Shown here: positions 41,494 to 49,021 of the stretch, piece after piece
How positions within the stretch are numbered: the first letter of the stretch is position 1
Layout: every line of letters begins with the position of its first letter
NCBI GenBank assembly: GCA_033782935.1
Contig: JAWQEG010000292.1
Location: 1,360,001 to 1,424,000 of the forward strand
Origin: Petrolisthes cinctipes
Taxonomy: Eukaryota > Arthropoda > Malacostraca > Decapoda > Porcellanidae
Direction: 5' to 3'
Length of the DNA: 64,000 nt
Made by a program: the position numbers and the translations under genes
Notes under the pieces: generated by a model
What the model was told of the DNA's origin: nothing
Databases searched by the model: none
Seen by the model: only the letters and a program-made list of their open reading frames with translations

Positions 41494-42216
41494 TGTATCC
41501 GTGGCTGATCACGTTCGCGATACATGATACACCTATGGTGTTGGAACATTCCGTTAAGCCAAAGCAGTTCAAGCTAGTTTCATTAGACACAACATCCTTT
41601 GAAAAGTGCTGAGTTGCAGCGTGGGGGAATCTTCCATGCTGAGCTACTGATTGCTAGATTCACTCTGTAATTATCTATATGTTAATCTCTATACTATAAT
41701 CAACTCCATATTGTCATCTCGTATGTAGAGAAAGGGACAATATATATTTACTCACTTTATTCTTATATAAACTCATATCTAACTTATCCATATTTCATAT
41801 GTAAGCTTAGCATTGTAAATAGCATCATCGACAACCTGTCATCTGAGAAAGGGTGTGGCAGTGTATACCACGAGCGAGGACTACCAGAGAGAGAAGGCGC
41901 ATTACAAGCCCTGCCCTGAAGACAACAGGTTCACTCCTACCTTATATTAGAGAGACACGAGATGTCTGTATAACCTGTAACTATATCTAATATACTCAGT
42001 AAATAGAGACAAGTCCACGAGTTTACTCTAACCCTTGAGTAACTAACTTAGTTCCCCAGGAAGACTAGAGTGGTAGTTCAGAGCAACGGTAAGTTGGCTT
42101 GAAACCAGAGGTCTACATCGGCGTAGTAAGTAATACTAGCCCGAGAGTAAGTGAGAGTTTCCAGCAGGTGTTTCCGAGAGAAGCTGTTGCTGAGCTTGGA
42201 CGACCCCACGAGTACA
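41494..42216 (+). repeat. 5' LTR of the errantivirus-like retroelement
   Basis: The LTR begins TGTATCC, exactly where satellite homology ends, and closes GAGTACA three bases before a primer binding site, giving 723 bp with TGTA...TACA ends. Its first 178 bp (41,494-41,671) match 51,142-51,319 with four substitutions seen by eye, which defines the LTR start. A TATATAA motif at 41,764-41,770 is a possible TATA box. The right boundary is inferred from the primer binding site and the CA end, because the other LTR is truncated and cannot confirm it. No target-site duplication can be tested for the same reason. Confidence 0.82.
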
Positions 42217-42219
42217 TAA

Positions 42220-42237
42220 TGGTGGCAGCGGTGGGAT
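42220..42237 (+). promoter_or_regulatory. Primer binding site, tRNA-Leu type
   Basis: The 18 bases TGGTGGCAGCGGTGGGAT lie three bases after the LTR end. They are complementary to the 3' end (with CCA) of animal tRNA-Leu(AAG), whose T-arm and acceptor stem I recall from established tRNA sequences. This is where minus-strand DNA synthesis would start in a Ty3/Gypsy element. Confidence 0.85.
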
Positions 42238-42420
42238 ACGTAACATTCACAGTGTCCTGTATTAATTCTATATTCCAAACAGAATAATTGTGTACGTGGT
42301 GGGCGGCTCGGGCGCTTTCCTCGTTGGTAACACTGACGGAGCGAGAGCGAGCCAGAGCGATACCAGCTGGGGGTTGCCAGCTAATGGTGGCTGCGTAACC
42401 TAACCTACTTTAATCAGGCA

Positions 42421-42451
42421 TTTTTCCCTGTGTGCTTTTCCCAGGGAAAAA
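42421..42451 (+). other. Leader hairpin, 10-bp perfect stem
   Basis: TTTTTCCCTG (42,421-42,430) is the exact reverse complement of CAGGGAAAAA (42,442-42,451), leaving an 11-base loop. It lies in the RNA leader upstream of gag, a usual place for packaging or dimerisation structures. Function is not shown. Confidence 0.45.
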
Positions 42452-42746
42452 GAGGAATTGTCTGTTGTGGGTACTCTCATCTGGGAAGGAACAAGGACGG
42501 ACTTAGGAGGGTGAACCAGAAGAGTGAACGGGAGCTGTGAGAGGAACGACTGGCCAGCGTTTACTCTGGGGGGGTGTGGCATCTACACATTCCTTTACTA
42601 CGTGTATACTGAACATCTGTAATCTTCATTCTTCATCGGTTAGTTATTTTATTCTATACACATACACAGTGAACATTAAACACACAATAGTAACATGTTG
42701 TTGGGGTATTTTTGTATGCCTATGTAATATTTTATTATATGTTGTG

Positions 42747-42752
42747 GTGAGT
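42747..42752 (+). promoter_or_regulatory. Candidate 5' splice site for env mRNA
   Basis: GTGAGT, preceded by TTGTG, lies 30 bases before the gag ATG. Together with the acceptor at 49,014-49,015 it would remove gag, pro and pol and place the leader 6 bases ahead of the env ATG. Errantiviruses make env from a spliced RNA, so the pair is plausible, but no transcript evidence is available here. Confidence 0.4.
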
Positions 42753-42776
42753 GTATAGGAATTATTTCTACGGGAC

Positions 42777-43676
42777 ATGTTTAAGAAATTTAGAACGACA
42801 AAGAATATAATCCCAGGGGATTTATCAGAGGATTCAGACAGTAGTAGCAGTGAGGGGGAACTAAACTTTCCACCTACTCCCAATACCACTAATATACATG
42901 AGCAGTTAAGGGGACTGAATAGTCCAGTACCAGGGCAGTTAAGAAGTGGATATCAATTTCGTGTAGAGGGAAGTGACGAAATAGAGGAAACACGGGAGAA
43001 CGTGTTTAAGTTACCGCCAAAAGGGCGAGGAAAGGGTAATAAAAATACTACAGTTGTACAAGCTACAATTCCAATGGCGACTGCAAGCACCAGTGCTGTT
43101 GGGAGAGCAGCCCAGGCGACAGGGCAGAATGTCACTAACCCTAGTATAGGCAATTTAGTGGGTAGCGCCCACGGGAATCAGCCAACGAATATTATGAGAG
43201 TGTTTACAGGTGAGGATTCAGTACCAAAGTTTGATGGGGATCCAAATAAGAATTATACAATAGAGGAATTTATACGGAGACTTGAGCAGTCTTTCGTGGA
43301 GTATAATATTACCGAGGATAGAGGTAAAATAGGATATGCAGACTCGAGGATTGAAGGGGAGTTTGCAAGGCAGTTATTAAACTGTAGTTGTCTGTTGGGG
43401 AGGTCGTCAAGGGAACAACAGACGTGGGAGGAGTTTAAAAAAGCATTAGTTATAGTGTACCGAAGGTCGGCTCCAGAGGGATGCTCGGCGTGGGCACATA
43501 GAATATTCACGGACTTAGGTTTAAAGGCGTGGATTACACCACTAGAAGTAGCAGTATCAAAGGCGGGTGCTATACGTAAGGATATACAAGATTGTATACA
43601 GGACAACAATTGGTCTAAGGATGTTAATGGGGAACAATGGATGAAAGTAGACGACGCCTGTGAGATGTTTGAATAG
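42777..43676 (+). CDS. gag: Gag protein, N-terminal and capsid part (frame broken at the end)
   Basis: A 299-codon frame starts at an ATG at 42,777 and stops at TAG 43,674-43,676. The first 130 or so residues are acidic and Ser/Pro/Thr-rich and then basic, with no recognised domain. From about residue 145 (a KFDGDP motif) the sequence resembles the retrotransposon gag/capsid family, with a helical run containing EEFIRRLEQSF and WEEFKKALV. Its product would form the particle shell. The frame ends in the helical region, before any zinc knuckle, and the same frame reopens downstream at 43,701, so gag appears interrupted rather than naturally short. A second in-frame stop (TAA) lies at 43,698-43,700. 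This copy probably cannot make full-length Gag without a frame change. Confidence 0.8.
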   Translation: MFKKFRTTKNIIPGDLSEDSDSSSSEGELNFPPTPNTTNIHEQLRGLNSPVPGQLRSGYQFRVEGSDEIEETRENVFKLPPKGRGKGNKNTTVVQATIPMATASTSAVGRAAQATGQNVTNPSIGNLVGSAHGNQPTNIMRVFTGEDSVPKFDGDPNKNYTIEEFIRRLEQSFVEYNITEDRGKIGYADSRIEGEFARQLLNCSCLLGRSSREQQTWEEFKKALVIVYRRSAPEGCSAWAHRIFTDLGLKAWITPLEVAVSKAGAIRKDIQDCIQDNNWSKDVNGEQWMKVDDACEMFE

Positions 43677-43700
43677 CTCTTGATGTATATAGGTCTATAA

Positions 43701-44417
43701 GAGGAGGACCAGAGGAGAGTCCGGAAAAAAAAGTTGGAGCGAGGTAAGGGAATCTGGCATTTGATTAATGAGTTAAAACTGGAAATCAGAGATCCCATGG
43801 TTGTTAGACCATTTCGCAACCAAAATGCTACGAAGGTACAGACTTCGGTATTGCAAACGGAGGTAACTGACAGGAGGTCAGAGGGCGAGCCGCAGACAGG
43901 CATAAATGCGGTCGCGGGGCAAAGGAATACAAGGGGTGGAAATTCATCTGTGAAGTACCAGGTAGAATGTTTCCATTGTCGTAAGTGGGGCCATGTAAAG
44001 GCCGACTGTCCTCAATTACAGAATAGATCTCAAGGGGATCAATATAGAGGTTCAATGAACAGGGGTCAGGCATACCCTAGAGGCGCAGCAAGGCGGGCGC
44101 GTGGAGGACAAGCTAGAGGACGTGGTAGAGCGTACCACTATGCACATCAGGATAATTATCAACAAGGAGGAGGTTATGTACCTCCCGGACAGAGTAAGTG
44201 GTGTGAAATCCATAAATGGTCGAATCATATAACGGCAGACTGTGGAGTAATAATTCGAGCTATGCATGAGGAAAAATCACGTATGGGGGTCAGGTGTATT
44301 ATGCAAAACGCAGGACCATGCAGATTCCAGGACGAGAGAGAAAAAGCGATTATAGCGACACCTGTCGTTGCGCAAGTAAAACAGGAGTGTTCAATATTAT
44401 TAAATATGCATTTTTAA
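43701..44417 (+). pseudogene. gag: Gag C-terminal part: nucleocapsid zinc knuckles (detached)
   Basis: This open frame is in register with the upstream gag frame but separated by two stops, and it has no good ATG start. It encodes a C-X2-C-X4-H-X4-C zinc knuckle (CFHCRKWGHVKADC, about 245 bases into the recognisable part), an RG-rich basic stretch (ARGGQARGRGRA) typical of RNA binding, and then a C-X2-H-X4-H-X4-C cluster (CEIHKWSNHITADC), a metal-binding arrangement also seen between nucleocapsid and protease in other Gypsy elements. A run of eight A at 43,725-43,732 is a second likely indel site. The end of the frame, from 44,293, lies inside the left arm of a large inverted repeat, so the last 30-40 residues run into AT-rich sequence and are not native. 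Confidence 0.75.
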
Positions 44418-45282
44418 TACATTTCAGCTAATTAATTTAATTATTTAATTAATTTAATTATTATTGATTTTCAGGAACAAAACGGCTCTTTTATCAAATT
44501 AATTACTATAAATGACTAATATAAATAAAAAATAAACATTTTAGGGGGGTCTTTATAGTAATAGCTGGGTAGAGGGGGTGTGTCTTGCCCTGTGGCCAAC
44601 GTTCACGTCGTGCAAGATGAACAATTTGATGCGATTCAGATATTATCTAAAAATAAAATTTAAAAAAAATATTTTTATTTAATTTAAAACAAATCTGAGT
44701 ACTCAAATTGACCGATGGGTCACAAATAATTCATTTTATATTTTAGAAATATGAAGAATTAAATAAAAGAAGATAATGTGATTTTGTTTGTGATTTTTAA
44801 AAATTATTTTATTTATTTTTGTATGTTTATTTGCTTTTATAATTAATTAATTGTTATTTACATTTTTTTAGAGATAAAAAATTCATTGAAATTCAATATA
44901 TTTTATTTATATTAGTCGTTTTTATTAATTAATTTGGTAAAAAAGCCGTTTTTAAAGAATAAAATATTAAAAATAATTAAATTAATTAATTAAAATTTAT
45001 TTTTAATTACAAAACATAATGCTATTTAACTTTAAAATGTTTATCTTTTATTTATATTAGTCATTTATAGTAATTAATTTGATAGAAGAGCCGTTTTTTT
45101 CCTGAAAATCAATAATAATTAAATTAATTAAATAATTAAATTAATAGCTGAAATGTATTAAAAATGCATATTTAATAATATTGAACACTCCTATTTTACT
45201 TGCGCACCGACAGGTGTCGCTATAATCGCTTTTTCTCTCTCGTCCTGGAATCTGCATGGTCCTGCGTTTTGCATAATACACC
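44293..45282. repeat. Near-palindrome (~250-bp arms, ~490-bp AT-rich spacer) inside gag-pro
   Basis: GGTGTATTATGC at 44,293-44,304 is the exact reverse complement of GCATAATACACC at 45,271-45,282. The match continues inward to about 44,543 and 45,033 with scattered mismatches and a small indel. The outer ~100 bp of the left arm is gag coding sequence, so the right arm carries an inverted copy of gag code. The inner arm and spacer are very A+T-rich. The spacer also has a direct repeat: TTTTATTTATATTAGTC is at 44,901-44,917 and again at 45,046-45,062 in the right arm. The structure separates the zinc-knuckle region from the protease and must stop normal Gag-Pro reading. Confidence 0.9.
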
Positions 45283-45297
45283 GGCGATCAGGGTCGG

Positions 45298-46320
45298 ATG
45301 AGGCATTATGACACAAGGAAGAGAATGTCTAGAGATATAGAATTCTCCATAGTGTCGGCAGTCAGTAGAAGTAATCATTTAGCCGTAGGAAATGTAACTA
45401 TAGGGGGAATTCCGGGGGCACTTTTGATTGATACTGGTGCAGTAGTCAATCTAATATCAAAGGAGACATATAAAAATATTAGAAAACATCATTCTGAGAG
45501 GAGTTATGCATTGCAAGAGCCACAATACCAACTGAGTGGGGTGTCAGGAACTACAGTGGATGCTCTTGGAGTTGTGAGGTTGCCAGTCCACTTCCGGGGT
45601 AGTTCAAGTTTTACTGCATCATTTTATGTTGTAAGTAAATTTCATCCTATGGCAAGCTGGTTGCTTGGATTGTCAACCATGGCTGAAAGGAAGATTGAGG
45701 TGTACCCAGGGGAAGGTTTAATTGTTCATGAAAATGTACCTTATATGTGTATGGCAACCCCGCAACCCAAACACTCAGACAAAGAGGTTAAAACGGTGGG
45801 TTATGTAAGGGGCTTTGAGGAGAAGTCAACACAAGGGGTCATGAAACAAGATAGACTATGCGACACTGCTAGGGTGGAAGTCACGCGTTGGACTGTTGTT
45901 ACTGCTATTGTACCTGATGCGCACAGGCTGCAACCGCAGGAAATGATTCAGTTCAAGGTGTGTTTGAAAGGAGTGAAAGAAGGCGTAGATGTGGTGTGCA
46001 TGTCTGAAACATGTAAGTTGAAAGGGGTGTCGCTAGAGTCTACTTTGACTACAGTAAAGTCAGGGGGTGAGACTGTGGTGCTGGCTGTAAATAATACAGG
46101 AGTAGAGATTGAAGTTAAGCCAGGCAGTCAATTGTGTGATTTTCTCGTATACCATGGTACGGTATTAGAGCCGAAGCATAACCTACCAGTTGTGAGTGTT
46201 GTTGGTTGTATTGGTGCATCTCCTTCGTCAGAATTGAGAAGTCAAGTTAAAACTGGGGGAAACTCAGAAGGGAAAGAAGAGTTGTTACAGTTACTTCAAG
46301 GGTATAGGAAGGCTATATAG
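45298..46320 (+). CDS. pro: Retropepsin-like aspartic protease with C-terminal linker domain
   Basis: A 340-codon frame starts at an ATG at 45,298, although the frame is open for some 20 bases upstream and the native start was probably inside a Gag-Pro fusion. Residues 42-47 (LLIDTG) hold the catalytic D-T-G motif of retroviral-type aspartic proteases, and a hydrophobic WLLGLS segment near residue 120 matches the second conserved strand. The protease would cleave the Gag and Pol polyproteins. Residues of about 190-290 look like the beta-rich linker found between protease and reverse transcriptase in many metazoan Gypsy elements; that is by resemblance only. The frame ends at TAG 46,318-46,320, where the pol frame already runs in the -1 register. 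Confidence 0.8.
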   Translation: MRHYDTRKRMSRDIEFSIVSAVSRSNHLAVGNVTIGGIPGALLIDTGAVVNLISKETYKNIRKHHSERSYALQEPQYQLSGVSGTTVDALGVVRLPVHFRGSSSFTASFYVVSKFHPMASWLLGLSTMAERKIEVYPGEGLIVHENVPYMCMATPQPKHSDKEVKTVGYVRGFEEKSTQGVMKQDRLCDTARVEVTRWTVVTAIVPDAHRLQPQEMIQFKVCLKGVKEGVDVVCMSETCKLKGVSLESTLTTVKSGGETVVLAVNNTGVEIEVKPGSQLCDFLVYHGTVLEPKHNLPVVSVVGCIGASPSSELRSQVKTGGNSEGKEELLQLLQGYRKAI

Positions 46321-48992
46321 CTCTTGCAGGGGAACCATTAGGTAGTACAGACCTAACTTCACATGTGATTAAGTTAAAGCGAGAAGCGCAACCCAGTTAC
46401 ATAAAATCATATAGGCTTCCCCATTCACAAAGACAGATAGTGGACGATACGGTGAAGGATATGTTAAAACAGAAGGTTATTGAACCTTCGACCTCTCCTT
46501 GGAGTAGTCCCATATTTTTGGTTCCAAAGAAGGATGGAACATATAGACCTGTTATTGACTATAGGAGAGTAAATCAGCAGACAGTCCCTGATAAATACCC
46601 CATGCCTCATTTGAATGACCTGTTGCAGGCTATAGGTGAGGGAAATAAGGTGTTTTCTACCTTGGATTTGCTGTCAGGATATTGGCAGGTGCCAGTTCAC
46701 GAGCGGTCTCGTGACATCACGGCTTTTTCCACTCATCAGGGTCATTATCAGTTTCGCAGGATGCCATTTGGGCTCTGCAATGCCCCTACGACTTTCCAAA
46801 GACTAGTGAACAATGTATTGGCGGGGTTAATTGGGAAGGATGCATTAGTATACCTAGATGACATAATTATTTTCTCAAAGGATGTGCCTACGCACTTGGA
46901 GAAATTAGGAAAGGTATTGGAACGTTTAGCATCAGCGGGTTTGAAGCTAAAACTTAGTAAGTGTGAATTCTTGAAACAAAAGATTAAGTATTTGGGGCAT
47001 GAAGTAGACGAGTCAGGTATACATGTGAATCAGGATAAGATAAAGGCTATCTTAAAGTTTCCAACACCGACCAAGGCAGATCATGTACGATCTTTTCTGG
47101 GACTAGCGGGTTACTACAGGAGTTTTGTGTATCAGTTTTCTAGCAAGGCAGCACCTTTGATTAAACTGTTGAAGCAGACAAATAAGTTTGAATGGGGTCA
47201 ACCACAAGAAGAGGCATTTAGTATATTAAAGGAGGCTCTGACGCAGCCACCTGTTTTGGCTTTCCCAGATTTCAAGAAACCTTTTATTTTACATACAGAT
47301 GCATCGGGGGTTGGACTTGGGGCAGTATTGGCACAAGAAGATGAGCGGGGAAAGTTAAAACCCATTGGCTACGCAAGTAAGGCGTTAAATGATACAGAGA
47401 AGAAATATAGTGTTACACATCAGGAGGCATATGCCATAGTGTGGGCCTTGAAACATTTTCGTCCTATTATTTTTGGTTACTCTATTACAGTTTGTACTGA
47501 TCATCGCCCATGTCTCGAGTTGTTCAAGGGGAAGAATATGACCGGGAAGTTAGCACGATGGCATTTGACTATTCTGGAGTTCAACCCTACTTTCAATTTT
47601 GTACCTGGTAAGATTAATGTAGTTGCAGATGCATTAAGTCGACAGACTGTGAACTCTGTAACCACATTGAGTACAATATCCCCACAGAAATTAAAGACAA
47701 AGCAAAGGGAAGATCCTATGTGGAAAAGGGTAATTTATGGTCTAGAATCAGGGGAAGAGGTAGAAGTTTCAGGTCTACCGCTAAGAACAACAGAGTTTAT
47801 CCTGAGGGATAATGTTCTTCATAAGGTAACTGTAGTTAAAGGGAAAGAAATATACAGAATAGTAGTGCCAGGGTCTCTGATAGAAACAGTATTAAGGCTT
47901 CTTCATGATGCACCGCAAGCAGGTCATAAAGGGAGGGACGCTTGTCTAGAAGAAGCTAGGTCGAGGTATTTCTGGTTGAAAATGCGTAAGGACATAGAAA
48001 ACCATATAAAGAAATGTGTATCATGTGCGAGGAACAAAGGAACTACGGGACCACCCGCTCCTCTGCAAACATTTCCAAGTCCTGCTAAACCTTGGGATGT
48101 GGTAGCTATAGATGTGTTACAGCTACCTACAAGTTATCAGGGATCAAAGTATTTGTTGACTTGTGTGGATCACTTCAGTAGGTTTGTTGTGTTAGCTCCT
48201 CTACAAGATAAATCAGCTCAGTCCATTGCACATGCATTAGTAAACTCATTGTTTTGTAGATACACTATACCCCGTGTGCTGTTGTCAGATAATGGGACAG
48301 AATTTAGAAATAGTGTCCTAGAAGAAATCTGCAAGCTCTACAATATTAAGCAGGTGTTCACGGTTGCATACCATCCTCAAAGTAATGGTATGGTAGAGAG
48401 AGTAAATAGGAAGATTTTGGAGGTACTTAGACATCTGGCAGGTTCAATTCAAGCAGGCTGGGAAGATTGGTTATGCCAGGTAACCGCATGTATAAATAGT
48501 TCCATACATTCCTCACTGGGAAAGACACCACATTATATTATATATGGTGAGGATAAGGTCCTACCATATGATATATTGGTTGGAAGACCAGGCCCAGTGT
48601 ATAATGTAGACGACTATGTGAGTGTCCAGGGACACGCTTTTGCAACCATTCACCATGAAGTAAGAAAGCATATGGAAGCCTCACGGGCAGAACATATTGC
48701 AAGGCAACATAAGTTTGCAAAGAAAGTAGAAATTGAGGAAGGAGATGTGGTGATGGTGAAGACTCCAGAGAGACAGAGCAAACTATCTCCGAAATTCAAG
48801 GGTCCCTACATTGTAAAAAGGGTATTGGGAAAAAAATTAATAGTTCAGGATAATATAACAGACGCGGATCTACAGGTACACGTGGATAGAATAAAGAAGG
48901 TTCCAAAGGAAACGGTCCAAGTGGGAAAGGAAACAGGTTCTGAACCTGAGCAAAGAATGCATTTGAGATCAGGGAAATATCTGGCAAAATAA
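46308..48992 (+). CDS. pol: Pol: reverse transcriptase, RNase H and integrase
   Basis: The frame opens at 46,308, overlaps the protease frame by 13 bases in the -1 register and has no ATG at its start, so it should be made as a fusion. Numbering from the GTG at 46,365, reverse transcriptase has D101 (LDLLSGYW), the FGLCNAPTTFQR motif and YLDD at 163-166. RNase H has D312, E354, D379 and D422. Integrase has an H514/H521/C551/C554 zinc-binding domain, a D583-D642-E678 catalytic triad with DD35E spacing, and a C-terminal GPY motif near 813. All expected catalytic residues are present in Ty3/Gypsy order. It would copy the RNA genome and insert the DNA copy. The stop at 48,990-48,992 is followed after 29 bases by env. 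Confidence 0.93.
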   Translation, partial: EGYIALAGEPLGSTDLTSHVIKLKREAQPSYIKSYRLPHSQRQIVDDTVKDMLKQKVIEPSTSPWSSPIFLVPKKDGTYRPVIDYRRVNQQTVPDKYPMPHLNDLLQAIGEGNKVFSTLDLLSGYWQVPVHERSRDITAFSTHQGHYQFRRMPFGLCNAPTTFQRLVNNVLAGLIGKDALVYLDDIIIFSKDVPTHLEKLGKVLERLASAGLKLKLSKCEFLKQKIKYLGHEVDESGIHVNQDKIKAILKFPTPTKADHVRSFLGLAGYYRSFVYQFSSKAAPLIKLLKQTNKFEWGQPQEEAFSILKEALTQPPVLAFPDFKKPFILHTDASGVGLGAVLAQEDERGKLKPIGYASKALNDTEKKYSVTHQEAYAIVWALKHFRPIIFGYSITVCTDHRPCLELFKGKNMTGKLARWHLTILEFNPTFNFVPGKINVVADALSRQTVNSVTTLSTISPQKLKTKQREDPMWKRVIYGLESGEEVEVSGLPLRTTEFILRDNVLHKVTVVKGKEIYRIVVPGSLIETVLRLLHDAPQAGHKGRDACLEEARSRYFWLKMRKDIENHIKKCVSCARNKGTTGPPAPLQTFPSPAKPWDVVAIDVLQLPTSYQGSKYLLTCVDHFSRFVVLAPLQDKSAQSIAHALVNSLFCRYTIPRVLLSDNGTEFRNSVLEEICKLYNIKQVFTVAYHPQSNGMVERVNRKILEVLRHLAGSIQAGWEDWLCQVTACINSSIHSSLGKTPHYIIYGEDKVLPYDILVGRPGPVYNVDDYVSVQGHAFATIHHEVRKHMEASRAEHIARQHKFAKKVEIEEGDVVMVKTPERQSKLSPKFKGPYIVKRVLGKKLIVQDNITDADLQVHVDRIKKVPKETVQVGKETGSEPEQRMHLRSGKYLAK
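46317..46326 (+). other. Protease/pol frame junction (ATAGCTCTTG)
   Basis: The protease frame ends on the TAG within ATAGCTCTTG, and the pol frame reads the same bases one position earlier. The overlap is 13 bases (46,308-46,320). No classical X-XXY-YYZ slippery heptamer is visible, so this is either an unusual programmed shift or a small indel. The neighbouring ATATA could reflect a TA dinucleotide change. Confidence 0.55.
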
Positions 48993-49013
48993 TCTAATGT
49001 TGATTTTGTTCGC

Positions 49014-49015
49014 AG
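49014..49015 (+). promoter_or_regulatory. Candidate 3' splice site before env
   Basis: A pyrimidine-rich run (TTGATTTTGTTCGCAG) ends in AG at 49,014-49,015, six bases before the env ATG and just after the pol stop. This placement fits the spliced env transcript of errantiviruses. Confidence 0.45.
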
Positions 49016-49021
49016 ACCATC

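Larger units (their letters stand above)
42238..42776 (+). other. Retroelement 5' untranslated leader
   Basis: This 539-bp stretch between the primer binding site and the gag ATG has no long open frame of its own. It holds a 10-bp perfect hairpin at 42,421-42,451 and a consensus-like splice donor at 42,747. In errantiviruses the leader carries packaging signals and the donor for the env mRNA; those roles here are inference. Confidence 0.6.

Noticed and set aside
43253..43903. Long minus-strand frame opposite gag (216 codons)
   Set aside because: It is an antisense shadow of the gag frame with no family features.
44418..45290. AT-rich segment as an intron of gag-pro
   Set aside because: TTTCAG-type ends occur, but the inverted gag code in the right arm cannot be explained by an intron and no matching donor was found.
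46300..46326. Classical retroviral slippery heptamer at the pro/pol overlap
   Set aside because: No X-XXY-YYZ sequence is present in the 13-base overlap in the right register.
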